64,000 bases of DNA, from positions 1 to 64,000 of the forward strand of contig JAJEPU010000019.1 in the NCBI GenBank assembly GCA_020686985.1, given 5' to 3'. The stretch is from Brotaphodocola catenula. Lineage in GTDB: Bacteria > Bacillota > Clostridia > Lachnospirales > Lachnospiraceae. The translations under genes were made by a program, and so were the position numbers. Below are positions 26,886-35,629 of this stretch, in pieces. The notes under the pieces were generated by a model. It had not been told where the DNA came from. It made no database searches and was given only the letters and a program-made list of their open reading frames with translations. The stretch's first letter is position 1; each line of letters begins with the position of its first letter.

Positions 26886-27557
26886 TTACAGAAGATCTGC
26901 CCAGTTTGCCGGGTAAGTGGAATAGAAGACTCTCGCCTTGTCCGGAGATCCCCAGATCACCTTTGAACCGGACGGAACAAAGAGAACATCACCGGCATTT
27001 GCCGTGTATTTCTTTCCGTCAATCGTGACGGTCAGAGTTCCTTCTATTACATAGTCAATTTCCTCATACGTCAGCTCCCAGGCAAACTCTGAGTGATCGA
27101 TCACAAGGAAACCCGCACTCATGTGAGATTCCTCCTTGCTCACCAGCTCCTGATAGTAAGCGGTCGCATTCGGATCTCCGGTATCAAATACATCCATCTT
27201 GACGGTCTTTCCGCGAACGACTTTCAATCCATTCGCATGGGACTCGGACTCATACAGCTTGTTATTACAGCATTTTAACAGCTCCCCAAGTAACCCCTTA
27301 TCCATCAAAACTTTCAGCATCTGGTAGATCTGATCGCTCGTAATTCCATCTGCCCCACAGATCTCTGCCGGCGCTTTCTCGGATGAAACTGCCTTTACCG
27401 GCTCTGCCTTCGGTTCTTCATCACAAAAGGTAATGCCAAATGTATCTGCCGCATCCCGTGCTGCCGGTGTCACAATCGTCTGCGGTCCTACCACACAGAC
27501 CTTTTTTCCCTCATTGCTCAGAGCCTCAATGTCTCCGGCGCAAATCAGACGCTTCAT
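26886..27557 (-). CDS. eutQ: EutQ-like cupin protein
   Basis: The 223-residue protein has a variable N-terminal half and a C-terminal cupin of about 110 residues. SAGFLVIDHSEFAWELTYEE, VIEGTLTVTIDGKKY and AGDVLFVPSGSKVIW resemble EutQ. EutQ proteins associate with ethanolamine compartments and have reported acetate-kinase activity, which would suit acetyl phosphate from PduL. DQIYQMLKVLMDKGLL could be an assembly helix. ATG 27557 follows GAGAGGAG. Confidence 0.85.
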   Translation of the reverse strand: MKRLICAGDIEALSNEGKKVCVVGPQTIVTPAARDAADTFGITFCDEEPKAEPVKAVSSEKAPAEICGADGITSDQIYQMLKVLMDKGLLGELLKCCNNKLYESESHANGLKVVRGKTVKMDVFDTGDPNATAYYQELVSKEESHMSAGFLVIDHSEFAWELTYEEIDYVIEGTLTVTIDGKKYTANAGDVLFVPSGSKVIWGSPDKARVFYSTYPANWADLL

Positions 27558-27628
27558 GACTTCACTCCTCTCCATCTATCTCCCTGCCCTTTTAAGATTT
27601 ATTTTTCAAAGATTCACTCTCTAAAGAA

Positions 27629-27895
27629 TTATTCTTCAAAGGTACAGTCCTCATCGATAATTCCTGTTACCACCGCATCGACCGGACTCTCATCATTCTC
27701 CATCATGCGTCTCGCGGATGATCCGGTTGTCACGAGGACCCGGTCTCCGATTCCGGCACCGATCATATCGACGACGACAAGTCGCTCTCCGGCTCTCGTT
27801 CCGCCGATCATCTCGGCTAACATCAGCTTGCATCCGTTCAAGGCTTCCGCCTTTCGCGTCGCCCAGATGTTGTCTATCAGTCTCGCCGTTACCAT
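27629..27895 (-). CDS. EutN/CcmL-type pentameric vertex protein
   Basis: The 88-residue protein is the only pentamer-type shell protein in the locus and would cap compartment vertices. MVTARLIDNIWATRKAEAL, GERLVVVDMIGAGIGDRVLV and GSSARRM follow the EutN/CcmL pattern. The start at 27895 lies 7 bases inside the upstream BMC gene and follows a GGGAGG-type site, so the two are coupled. Confidence 0.93.
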   Translation of the reverse strand: MVTARLIDNIWATRKAEALNGCKLMLAEMIGGTRAGERLVVVDMIGAGIGDRVLVTTGSSARRMMENDESPVDAVVTGIIDEDCTFEE

Positions 27896-28194
27896 TCCTC
27901 CCGGCCCTCCTTCTCCCGTCTGCGGATCTCCTCGATTGCCGCTTCCACCGAAGCGGTATCTCCAAAGATCGCAAGCATAATCATACTCTGGGGGCAATTT
28001 CCGCGAATATCCTCCACGGTCACGCCCACGGCTTTTTCCGCCACATCCGCCGCACAGACCATGTCGATCAGTCTTCCCTGAACAAGTCCGATGGCATCCA
28101 CGCACTCAAGCGATTTTGCCATTCCGCTTCCCTTTCTCCTCGAGAGAATTTCCAGGGTACCCTGACCGGGCGATTTGATGATCCGGTACTCCAT
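27889..28194 (-). CDS. Divergent, probably circularly permuted BMC protein
   Basis: The 101-residue protein begins with a strand (MEYRIIKSPGQGTLEIL) before the usual BMC core (ECVDAIGLVQGRLIDMVCAA, IFGDTASVEAAIEEIRRRE), the arrangement of permuted PduU/EutS-like tiles. The core is much more divergent than the other shell proteins. It is tightly packed between eutJ and the vertex gene. A minor-facet or cap role is inferred. Confidence 0.8.
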   Translation of the reverse strand: MEYRIIKSPGQGTLEILSRRKGSGMAKSLECVDAIGLVQGRLIDMVCAADVAEKAVGVTVEDIRGNCPQSMIMLAIFGDTASVEAAIEEIRRREKEGREEW

Positions 28195-28201
28195 ACGGTT
28201 C

Positions 28202-29044
28202 TCACTCCATTTCCTGATCGGTACAGCTCATTGCAATTCCAAGCGGGGTTACAAACATCGGATTCTCTGGCTTGTATGTCGGAATTCCGGTCTTCTTCTC
28301 AATCACCGTCTCAATTCCGGACAGACAGCAGGTTCCTCCGACGAGGTAGAGACCATGAACCTCATAGCCCTGTACCTGACGGCTGATGATTGATGCCACC
28401 TTCTCAATGACCGGCTTTAAGACCGGAAGAATCTCCTTGTGATTTTTCGGATTTCTCTTGTAGATCTCCGCCTCTGAAAAAGGAAGTTTGTACGCCCCTG
28501 CCAGAACCAGAGAAAAATGCGTTCCACCTGTCGCCTCATCGTCGACGTTCACAACCTTCCCGTCCCTGAGGATGGAAATTCCGGTTGTTCCGCCTCCGAT
28601 GTCGACGACAGCGCCATTTTTGATCTTCAGAATCTGGTTGGCTGCGGTCGGCTCATCGAGCAGGGCTGTGATCTCAAATCCCGCTCCCTGTACGACATTC
28701 TTGATTGCTCCTCCATCAAGTGCATCAGTTCCCGGAGGAATCGCCGCTGCCGCATAGATGAGTTCGGTTCCGAGTTTCTCCTCGAGTTCCTCCTTCATCT
28801 CGCGCACTAAGCGGATCGCACCGATGTAGTCGACAACCATGCCGTCCTTCACCACATCTGCATACCGGTAAGCGCCCGCCACAGGACGGCGGTTTTCATC
28901 CAGAACGGCGAGTACCACACAGGCTGTTCCGAGATCCACGCCGGTATAATAAATAGAAGATTTCTTTTTTATCGGCTTTTTTACCACCTTTTCAAAGTCC
29001 CGCACCAGACGGTCACACTCCGCAAATGCTAATTCTTCTGACAT
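28202..29044 (-). CDS. eutJ: EutJ-like actin/Hsp70-fold protein
   Basis: The 280-residue protein carries the actin/Hsp70 ATPase motifs: YYTGVDLGTACVVLAVLDE (phosphate 1), VVDIGGGTTGISIL (phosphate 2) and LYLVGGTCCLSGIE (adenosine). EutJ is found in ethanolamine and related compartments and is thought to help assembly or enzyme reactivation. ATG 29044 follows GGAGG and overlaps the end of the upstream gene by 16 bases. Confidence 0.93.
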   Translation of the reverse strand: MSEELAFAECDRLVRDFEKVVKKPIKKKSSIYYTGVDLGTACVVLAVLDENRRPVAGAYRYADVVKDGMVVDYIGAIRLVREMKEELEEKLGTELIYAAAAIPPGTDALDGGAIKNVVQGAGFEITALLDEPTAANQILKIKNGAVVDIGGGTTGISILRDGKVVNVDDEATGGTHFSLVLAGAYKLPFSEAEIYKRNPKNHKEILPVLKPVIEKVASIISRQVQGYEVHGLYLVGGTCCLSGIETVIEKKTGIPTYKPENPMFVTPLGIAMSCTDQEME

Positions 29045-29787
29045 ATTTTTCCTCCAAATGTCTGGCATATCATCTGAGACAGCCTGTTGATTACCTGATT
29101 GGCTGTCCTCTTTTTCTCATCTGGCAGATGGATCGCAAACTCCCTCAGCTTACAGCGCAGAATGTGAAGTTTGACAATCTCTCTCCCCCTCGGTGACTGG
29201 GCATGAAATCCTGTCACCTCAAAGCAGTCCGGCATCGCCTCTCCTGCCCGCTCCGCTGAGATTCCACTGCACGTCCGGCAGATCTTCTTTTCATCCTCCC
29301 AGCCAATTCCTGCTTTTTCTTTTTCCGCTTCGTCTCTTCCGATCTCGGAGAGAACCCGCTCAAGCTCGAAGATTTCCTGTGCGATCAGCACATCTATCGC
29401 AAGAAGATCGATTCCTGTCTCGAGAAATCTTGCCTGCATGCTTTTGAGTCCGTACTGCCATTCCTGCGATCCGTCCACACAGGGACTTGTAAAACTTGTT
29501 CCCGATGTCCCCGTCTCTGCACCTGCCACGGCACTTTCCTGAGTTTTCGAAGCACTCTGCTCCATCTTCTTCTCGTCAGTTGCTTTCTGCCCGGTTTTCT
29601 TCTCACTTGTAAAACTTGTAAAAAATCGTTTCTTATATCCCTGTTCTTCTTCCGGCATCCGGATTCCGAGGTCGCTCAAATACTGTCTCGCTCCCGGGGT
29701 CAACCGGGTTCCGGGTTCCAGCCGGTAAGACGTAAAGTGCTCGTTTTTATAACGCGCTCTCAAATCTTCCTCGGTGATAAATCTCAT
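29029..29787 (-). CDS. EutT-like adenosyltransferase-related protein
   Basis: The 252-residue protein begins like EutT (FITEEDLRARY, EPGTRLTPGARQYLSDLGI), then has a Lys/Ser/Thr-rich linker and a helical C-terminal domain. A CRTC pair (in KKICRTCSGIS) lies near residue 165, but the HX11CCxxC pattern of active EutT was not found. Cobalamin adenosylation is not required by CutC, so the protein may have another role. It overlaps the alcohol dehydrogenase gene by 4 bases. Confidence 0.7.
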   Translation of the reverse strand: MRFITEEDLRARYKNEHFTSYRLEPGTRLTPGARQYLSDLGIRMPEEEQGYKKRFFTSFTSEKKTGQKATDEKKMEQSASKTQESAVAGAETGTSGTSFTSPCVDGSQEWQYGLKSMQARFLETGIDLLAIDVLIAQEIFELERVLSEIGRDEAEKEKAGIGWEDEKKICRTCSGISAERAGEAMPDCFEVTGFHAQSPRGREIVKLHILRCKLREFAIHLPDEKKRTANQVINRLSQMICQTFGGKICQKN

Positions 29788-30926
29788 ACAGGTCCCCCTT
29801 TGCAGAGATTCTTGTAAAGGTTCTCAAATTCTGATACAGCCGGGGTTCTCGGATTAGTTGCCGTACAGTTGTCTTCCATCGCACGCTTTGCCATCTCCGG
29901 GATTGCACTCTCAAATGCCTCGCGGTCTACGTTGAGATCGGTCACATATGCCGGAATGTGGATTCTCTGCATCAGGTTCTTGATCTGACGAATCAGACCG
30001 TAAACCGCAGATTTCGGCGTTCCGCCTCCGATTCCAAGCATGTTTGCAATCTTCTCATAGCGAAGAAGTGTCTCCGTGTCCTTCACAAGCTCAAGTCCTG
30101 CATTGTAGCCGATCACATGAGTCAGCAGAAGGGCGTTCGCTCTTCCGTGCGGAATGTGAAAATGGGCTCCAAGTGCATGTGCCATGCTGTGACAAACGCC
30201 AAGCGAAGCGTTGCTGAATGCGATTCCTGCCAGGCAGGAGGCATTGTGCATGTGCTCTCTCGCTTCCATATCAGATCCGTCTGTAACGGCGCGCTCAAGA
30301 TACTCCCAGACAAGTTTGATTGCCTTCTCTGCACAGGCATCGGTGAAATCGTCTGCCTTCGTGGAGACGTACGCCTCAAGACCATGTGTCAGCACATCCA
30401 TTCCCGTGTCTGCCGTGATGGACGGCGGAACGGATGCCGTCAGGTTCGGGTCAAGCAGTGCGACATCCGGGACGAGTGCCTGATCGACAAGTGCGTATTT
30501 TACTTTCGCCTGAGTATCAGAGATCACCGCGAAGGAGGTCACCTCGCTTCCTGTTCCGCTCGTTGTCGGAACGGCAATCAGCATCGGCTTCTCTCCGCCA
30601 TTCATCGACGCATACAGATGGCTTGCTGCCTTTGCCGTATCGATCGCGGAACCACCGCCGAGTGCAAGGACGGCATCCGGCTTTAACGCTGTCATTCCCT
30701 GAATCGCCATCGTGACTACCTCGATCGACGGGTCCGGAACAACCTTGGAAAAGATCTCGGTTGTGGCTCCCGCCTCAGCGAGAAGTCCTGCAAGCTCTCC
30801 GGCTCTTCCGCATTTTTCCATGAACGGATCACAGATGATATACGCTCTGTGAACGCCGAGTCCCTTCACCTCTTCCATTGAGGATTCTCCCATATATACA
30901 CGGGTACTCATCAAAAACTGTCCCAT
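29784..30926 (-). CDS. cutO: Iron-containing alcohol dehydrogenase
   Basis: The 380-residue enzyme reduces acetaldehyde to ethanol and recycles NADH made by the aldehyde dehydrogenase. ALGGGSAIDTAKAAS binds NAD; the metal-binding His and Asp occur in DVLTHGLEAYVS, HSMAHALGAHFHIPHGRANA. Length matches EutG/PduQ-type dehydrogenases. The symbol follows cut-locus usage. The start follows GGAGGG. Confidence 0.93.
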   Translation of the reverse strand: MGQFLMSTRVYMGESSMEEVKGLGVHRAYIICDPFMEKCGRAGELAGLLAEAGATTEIFSKVVPDPSIEVVTMAIQGMTALKPDAVLALGGGSAIDTAKAASHLYASMNGGEKPMLIAVPTTSGTGSEVTSFAVISDTQAKVKYALVDQALVPDVALLDPNLTASVPPSITADTGMDVLTHGLEAYVSTKADDFTDACAEKAIKLVWEYLERAVTDGSDMEAREHMHNASCLAGIAFSNASLGVCHSMAHALGAHFHIPHGRANALLLTHVIGYNAGLELVKDTETLLRYEKIANMLGIGGGTPKSAVYGLIRQIKNLMQRIHIPAYVTDLNVDREAFESAIPEMAKRAMEDNCTATNPRTPAVSEFENLYKNLCKGGPV

Positions 30927-31016
30927 CTTCTGTCCCTCCTTTCTTCCAGTATTCTGTTATTCTGTCAAATGAGTCTATTGTTTGAATCGTTATCGTTATG
31001 TTATAATTTTGAAACT

Positions 31017-31463
31017 CTATTCTTTTAATAAGTAGGATAATAAAATCTTCTTTAATGCTCTCATGCTCTCCGGGTCCTGCCCGTTGATCTCGTAGTAGGG
31101 AGGAAGCACTCCCGCCTGCATAAGATCCTGTCTTGCCATCTCGATGTCCGCCTCCGAAAGATCGCCTTTTGTGATGACTCCGAAGATCGGAACCCGAAAG
31201 GCTTTTGCAAATTCCGGGGGATAGGTAAAACTCTTCTCTGTCGCAGATGCAAGCATCGCGATACAGCAGGCATCCTGTGCCGATGCAATCAGATGCTGAT
31301 GCATCCACGGACTCTCAAGATAAGGTCCCGGAGTGTCAAGCGTCACAGAGCGGTAAACCATGTTGGGGATTCTGCGGATCGCCCCACCACCCTCAAGAAA
31401 GGAGGCGAGCGTTGTCTTTCCGCTTCTTCCTGCCCCGACAATCATAACTCGTTTTTTTCTCAT
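31017..31463 (-). CDS. eutP: EutP/PduV-like small GTPase-fold protein
   Basis: The 148-residue protein has a P-loop (IVGAGRSGKTTLASFL), a switch-like LDTPGPYLESP and a TKGD base-recognition motif (VITKGDLSEADIE). It belongs to the EutP/PduV family; EutP has been reported as an acetate kinase and PduV as linked to compartment positioning. Its start overlaps the end of the PduU-like gene. Confidence 0.9.
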   Translation of the reverse strand: MRKKRVMIVGAGRSGKTTLASFLEGGGAIRRIPNMVYRSVTLDTPGPYLESPWMHQHLIASAQDACCIAMLASATEKSFTYPPEFAKAFRVPIFGVITKGDLSEADIEMARQDLMQAGVLPPYYEINGQDPESMRALKKILLSYLLKE

Positions 31464-31810
31464 GTTCTCGTAATCTCGGCAACGGTGAAGCCCAAGACCC
31501 TCTCAAGTGTCTCCGTGACTGCGTGAAGCGCCACATCCACACTCTCGACATCTCCGGAAATCACCACCGAACCGGTAAAACGGTCGAGAAATCCAATTTC
31601 CACATCCGACGCTTTTGAGGCAAGATCTGCCGCAATCATCGCCGTCTCGTAAGGAGAGATGGTCAGAATTCCGATTGCCCCTCTGCCCTCAATTCCCAGA
31701 CATTCATAGATCTCAGGAACCGGAGAAGCGATCACATGAGCGATCGTAACCTGCTTGCCGGGAACGGATTCCTCCACGACCCGGCTCGTCGGCATCCATG
31801 TTTTCTCCAC
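31460..31810 (-). CDS. PduU/EutS-type permuted BMC shell protein
   Basis: The 116-residue protein matches PduU/EutS closely: RVVEESVPGKQVTIAHVIAS, GAIGILTISPYETAMIAADL and EIGFLDRFTGSVVISGDVES. These tiles have a permuted BMC fold and a beta-barrel that can close the pore. GTG 31810 was chosen because GGAGGAG lies 6 bases before it; an ATG further upstream would overlap cutD. Confidence 0.93.
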   Translation of the reverse strand: MEKTWMPTSRVVEESVPGKQVTIAHVIASPVPEIYECLGIEGRGAIGILTISPYETAMIAADLASKASDVEIGFLDRFTGSVVISGDVESVDVALHAVTETLERVLGFTVAEITRT

Positions 31811-31838
31811 TTGACTCTCCTCCCAAAATCTCAATCTC

Positions 31839-32768
31839 TCAGTGTCTGACAACCGTCACAGGAAACTGGTACTCCTTCATCCAGCCCTCAATCCGGTCAA
31901 GATCCTCCTGGCTCAGGCTCGGATCGTCCTCAATCTGGTAGGGAATGTCGAGCTGACTGTATTTTCCCACGCCCATCTTGTGATAGGGAAGAAGGTCAAC
32001 TCCCTCGAAGTTTGGATCATCCCGATATGGCAGAAGGAACTTTATGACCTGATCGATCTCCTCCTTGCTGTCATTGATTCCCTTTAACATTGGCATTCGC
32101 ACCTTCACGCGGTAGCGACGTTTCAAAAGCTCCTTCAAGTTTTTCAGAATCTGCTCATTTCCGATTCCGGTCAACTCGTTGTGACGCTTCGGATCCATGT
32201 GCTTGATGTCAAAGAGGAACAGATCAACATATTGTGCAATCTCAAGCAGTTTCTCGGTCTTGATGTGACCGCAGGTCTCGATTGCGGTGTTGATGCCCTC
32301 TCCCTTGCATGCCATCAGAAGATCTCTCGCTGCCTCCGGCTGAGAGGTACACTCTCCACCGCTGAGCGTCACACCGCCTCCCGACATGCTGTAAAATGCC
32401 GCATCCTCCTCGACGAGTTTCAGAAGCTCTGAGATCATCTTCGTCTCACCGGTGATCTCAAGTGCCGTCTGCGGACAGACACTCTTACATTTCCGACAGC
32501 CAATGCAGTCAATATCCCGGCGAATCCGATGAAGTCCGGTCTCCGGATCGATCACATGAATGTTCTGCGGACAGACCCCCACGCAGGCACCGCAGTTTGC
32601 GCAGGAGTTTTTTTTCAACATGACCTGATGCTTTCGCACCAGACCTTCCGGGTTCGCACACCATTTACAGCGGAGCGGACATCCCTTGAAGAATACGATC
32701 GTCCGGATTCCCGGTCCGTCGTACATGTTATATTTCTGTACATTAAAGATCAGAGCTTTTCTCTCCAT
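31839..32768 (-). CDS. cutD: CutC-activating radical SAM enzyme
   Basis: The 309-residue enzyme installs the glycyl radical in CutC. The radical SAM cluster motif CPLRCKWC lies at residues 30-37. Two ferredoxin-like cluster sites follow: CANCGACVGVC and CIGCRKCKSVC. GGGVTLSGGE is the SAM-binding loop. The gene follows cutC after a 248-base gap that holds palindromes. ATG 32768 follows AGGAGAG. Confidence 0.96.
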   Translation of the reverse strand: MERKALIFNVQKYNMYDGPGIRTIVFFKGCPLRCKWCANPEGLVRKHQVMLKKNSCANCGACVGVCPQNIHVIDPETGLHRIRRDIDCIGCRKCKSVCPQTALEITGETKMISELLKLVEEDAAFYSMSGGGVTLSGGECTSQPEAARDLLMACKGEGINTAIETCGHIKTEKLLEIAQYVDLFLFDIKHMDPKRHNELTGIGNEQILKNLKELLKRRYRVKVRMPMLKGINDSKEEIDQVIKFLLPYRDDPNFEGVDLLPYHKMGVGKYSQLDIPYQIEDDPSLSQEDLDRIEGWMKEYQFPVTVVRH

Positions 32769-32878
32769 GCTTTCTCTCCTTTTTCTTTCTCATCATTCTC
32801 TGTCTGACGACTTATCTGAAAAAAACGGTTATCGGGTTTCCTCTCATCCGCCAGACAGAGCACTCGATGAAAATTTAT

Positions 32879-33012
32879 AACTGTTCAGTAGGTCTGCGCA
32901 CTTGCTGCGCTGACCGTAAGAAAACATAGGTTAGAAGGCAAAAATCCCATCGGCGTAGCCGATCTGGAATGGATTTTTGCTCGTAACTATGAAGGTACTG
33001 AATAGTTACGAA
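32879..33012. repeat. Palindromic element between cutC and cutD
   Basis: Imperfect outer arms (AACTGTTCAGTA and TACTGAATAGTT) enclose a second palindrome with GCAAAAATCC/GGATTTTTGC and ATCGGC/GCCGAT. The transcript could fold into a long hairpin that protects cutC mRNA or lowers cutD expression. Confidence 0.6.
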
Positions 33013-33016
33013 AATT

Positions 33017-35578
33017 TTAGAAATGAGTCAGCATCGTACGACTGATGATCTCATCCTGTACATCCTTACACAGCTCTACGAAGAATGCGCTGTATCCTGC
33101 TACGCGGACGATCAGGTCGCGGTACTGCTCCGGGTGCTTCTGAGCCTCGATCAGGGTCTTGTTGTCGAGGTAGTTGAACTGCATCTCGCCGTTTCCGAAC
33201 ATGCAGGCCGTTCTTAAAAGCGTGATCAGGCTCTCCTCGCCCTCCGGGGTATCCAGAAGACCAGCCATGATCTTGAAGTTATGTACCATACCGATATTCA
33301 TGTTGTCGTTCGACATCTTGGAAACCGACTTGATGATCGCGGTCGGACCCTTGAAGTCTGCACCCTGGGTCGGGCTGATTCCATCGGACAGAGGCATCCA
33401 GGCGTGACGGCCATTTGCGGAAGCACCTGTCATCTGACCGAACGGGGTGTTGTTGGAGATGGACAAAGTACCATGGCTCAGTACGGAGTACAGAGTCTTG
33501 TACTTTCTGTGCTCATGCTCGGTGAAGTTGATCAGATCTGCTGCGATGTTATCGGCGTAATCATCATCATTTCCGTACTTCGGAGCATTCAGGCAGTCGA
33601 TGCGAACCTGCTCGTAGCCGATAAAGTCTGCCTTCAGTGCATCATTGAGTTCTTCCAGCGTGTACTTCTTGTCATCAAATACGAGCTTCTTGATTGCTGC
33701 CATCGAGTCTGCGTAGGTTGCAAGTCCTGACCAGACAACACCCGGTCCGAAGTTGTACATGGCTCCACCTGCGGAAACATCCTTTCCGTGCTCCATACAT
33801 CCCTCGTACATGATGGACATCAGTGGTTTCGGAGCGAGATCGCGGTGTACTCTCTGGGAGATTACGGTTGCAACGTCGGTCCACTTTGTGATGTACTTAA
33901 TCTCTTCCTTGACAGCCTCTTCAAACTGCTCGTAGGTCTTGAACCGGCTTAAGTCTCCCATATCCGGGCAAACCTGCTTGCCATACCACAGCGGAACACC
34001 GTGATTCAAGACAAGCTCGATACAGATCGGCCACTGGGTGTAAGCGGTGGAAGTCCACTGATACAGACGACCTGCCTTCTGAGGCTCTACACATCCCATC
34101 AGACAGTAATCTCTTGCATCCTCGATCGAAACACCCTTTGCAAGCATCATCTTGATGTGGGTGTCATCGAAGTGACATGCCGGGAATCCCATTCCTGCGC
34201 GGACAACGTCAACAATCTTCTTCAGATAACGGCGCGGGGACTTGTTGTGGATACGGCAAGCCAGAGACGGCTGGTAAATCTTTACATGACGGACAGCATC
34301 CATCAGCAGGTAGGTCAGATCGTTCGTTGCATCGTGACCGGATCTTGTCACACCGCCGACACACATGTTGACGAACGGCTGATAACCTGCAAAGAACTTG
34401 GAACCACCCTCACTCGTAATCCACATCATCTCAGACATCTTGATCAGCATACAGCCTGCAAGCTCGAATGCCTGGAAGTTGTTCATACGGCCGGACTCGA
34501 TGTCTGCCTTGTAGAACGGATACATGTACTGGTCAACACGTCCGATTGACATACCTGTCTGGTTCTCCTCGACAACGAGCAGGGACTCGATTGTCCAAAC
34601 TGCCTGAATGACCTCCCAGAAGGTCTCCGGTTTGTGTGCCGGAACTTTTGCATTGACCTCAGAGATCTTGTACAGCTCTGCCTTTCTCTTCGGATCGGTC
34701 TCCTTCTCGGCCAGTTCCTTTGCGTACTCGGACATTCTTCTCGCATAGATCATAACGCCCTCAGTCGTATCGATCACGGACTTGTAGAAGTAGATCTTAT
34801 CAATGTCCTCCGGGTTGTCGTAGTGAAGCTGTGCCAAATGCTCCTTTGCTTCATTCTGGATGTCGATCATGCCCTTCTTCATCAGGATGACATCGTAACC
34901 CGGGTTGGAATCTCCACCACCGTTGATTGCGTGGTAGGAACAGTCGGATACGAAGGACTCACCGGACAGCTCCCAAACGCCAGCCTCGCGGTACTGATCC
35001 TCACAGTACTCATCTACGGATTTGCCCTGCCAGAACGGGAAAAGCTCCTCGCGCATAACCTTCTTGTCTTCCTCGGAGATGTAGAACGGATCCTGCGGTC
35101 TTGTGCCAATCGTGTCGATCTCGTCCACCATCCAGCGCCATGCGATATCCGGGGAGAATGCGCCTGCTCTCGGTGCGCCACACGGTGCGCCGACGATCAG
35201 CTCGTTGTCCTGAATGACAAGCGGAGCAGTCTCACAGCAATAGCGGAAGCATTTTCCTCTCAGCTCGATCTTCGGCATTCCCGGATTCTCTTTTGCAATC
35301 TTGGTGATTGCTCTTGCGCGGTAGGTCGTGATCGACGGCTTCTGCTTTAAGTAGTTCTCCTTTAACAGTTTCAGTCTTCTCGTCATTCCGTCCGGGATGT
35401 CCGTACCCTCTGCCGGAAAGTCTGCGAGGCTCTTTGCTTCCTCTGCCTTCTTACCCGTATTCTCTTTTGCGATCTCCTCGGAAACCGACTCAAACATCTT
35501 CATCAGAGAAGCCTTCTCCTCAGGAGTCATATTTTTGGTGGCTTCTGCAATTTTATCTGAAAATTCACGAATATCCAA
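33017..35578 (-). CDS. cutC: Choline trimethylamine-lyase (glycyl radical enzyme)
   Basis: The 853-residue enzyme cleaves choline to trimethylamine and acetaldehyde in the compartment. [20 protein letters not shown] carries the thiyl Cys (about residue 496) and the Glu two residues on, the CutC signature. [19 protein letters not shown] holds choline-binding residues. The glycyl loop [10 protein letters not shown] places the radical Gly at 828, 25 residues from the end. Length marks the short CutC type, unlike the roughly 1100-residue enterobacterial form. TTG 35578 ([10 protein letters not shown]) was chosen: GAGAGG lies 7 bases before it and family N-termini match. Confidence 0.97.
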   Translation of the reverse strand: MDIREFSDKIAEATKNMTPEEKASLMKMFESVSEEIAKENTGKKAEEAKSLADFPAEGTDIPDGMTRRLKLLKENYLKQKPSITTYRARAITKIAKENPGMPKIELRGKCFRYCCETAPLVIQDNELIVGAPCGAPRAGAFSPDIAWRWMVDEIDTIGTRPQDPFYISEEDKKVMREELFPFWQGKSVDEYCEDQYREAGVWELSGESFVSDCSYHAINGGGDSNPGYDVILMKKGMIDIQNEAKEHLAQLHYDNPEDIDKIYFYKSVIDTTEGVMIYARRMSEYAKELAEKETDPKRKAELYKISEVNAKVPAHKPETFWEVIQAVWTIESLLVVEENQTGMSIGRVDQYMYPFYKADIESGRMNNFQAFELAGCMLIKMSEMMWITSEGGSKFFAGYQPFVNMCVGGVTRSGHDATNDLTYLLMDAVRHVKIYQPSLACRIHNKSPRRYLKKIVDVVRAGMGFPACHFDDTHIKMMLAKGVSIEDARDYCLMGCVEPQKAGRLYQWTSTAYTQWPICIELVLNHGVPLWYGKQVCPDMGDLSRFKTYEQFEEAVKEEIKYITKWTDVATVISQRVHRDLAPKPLMSIMYEGCMEHGKDVSAGGAMYNFGPGVVWSGLATYADSMAAIKKLVFDDKKYTLEELNDALKADFIGYEQVRIDCLNAPKYGNDDDYADNIAADLINFTEHEHRKYKTLYSVLSHGTLSISNNTPFGQMTGASANGRHAWMPLSDGISPTQGADFKGPTAIIKSVSKMSNDNMNIGMVHNFKIMAGLLDTPEGEESLITLLRTACMFGNGEMQFNYLDNKTLIEAQKHPEQYRDLIVRVAGYSAFFVELCKDVQDEIISRTMLTHF

Positions 35579-35629
35579 AATGGTTCCTCTCTTTCTTTCC
35601 GAAGTAACAAAATACACTCTCGATTCTTG

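Noticed and set aside
35578..35617. Upstream start for CutC giving a longer N-terminus
   Set aside because: The extension has no ribosome site of its own and includes the GAGAGG that serves the TTG start.
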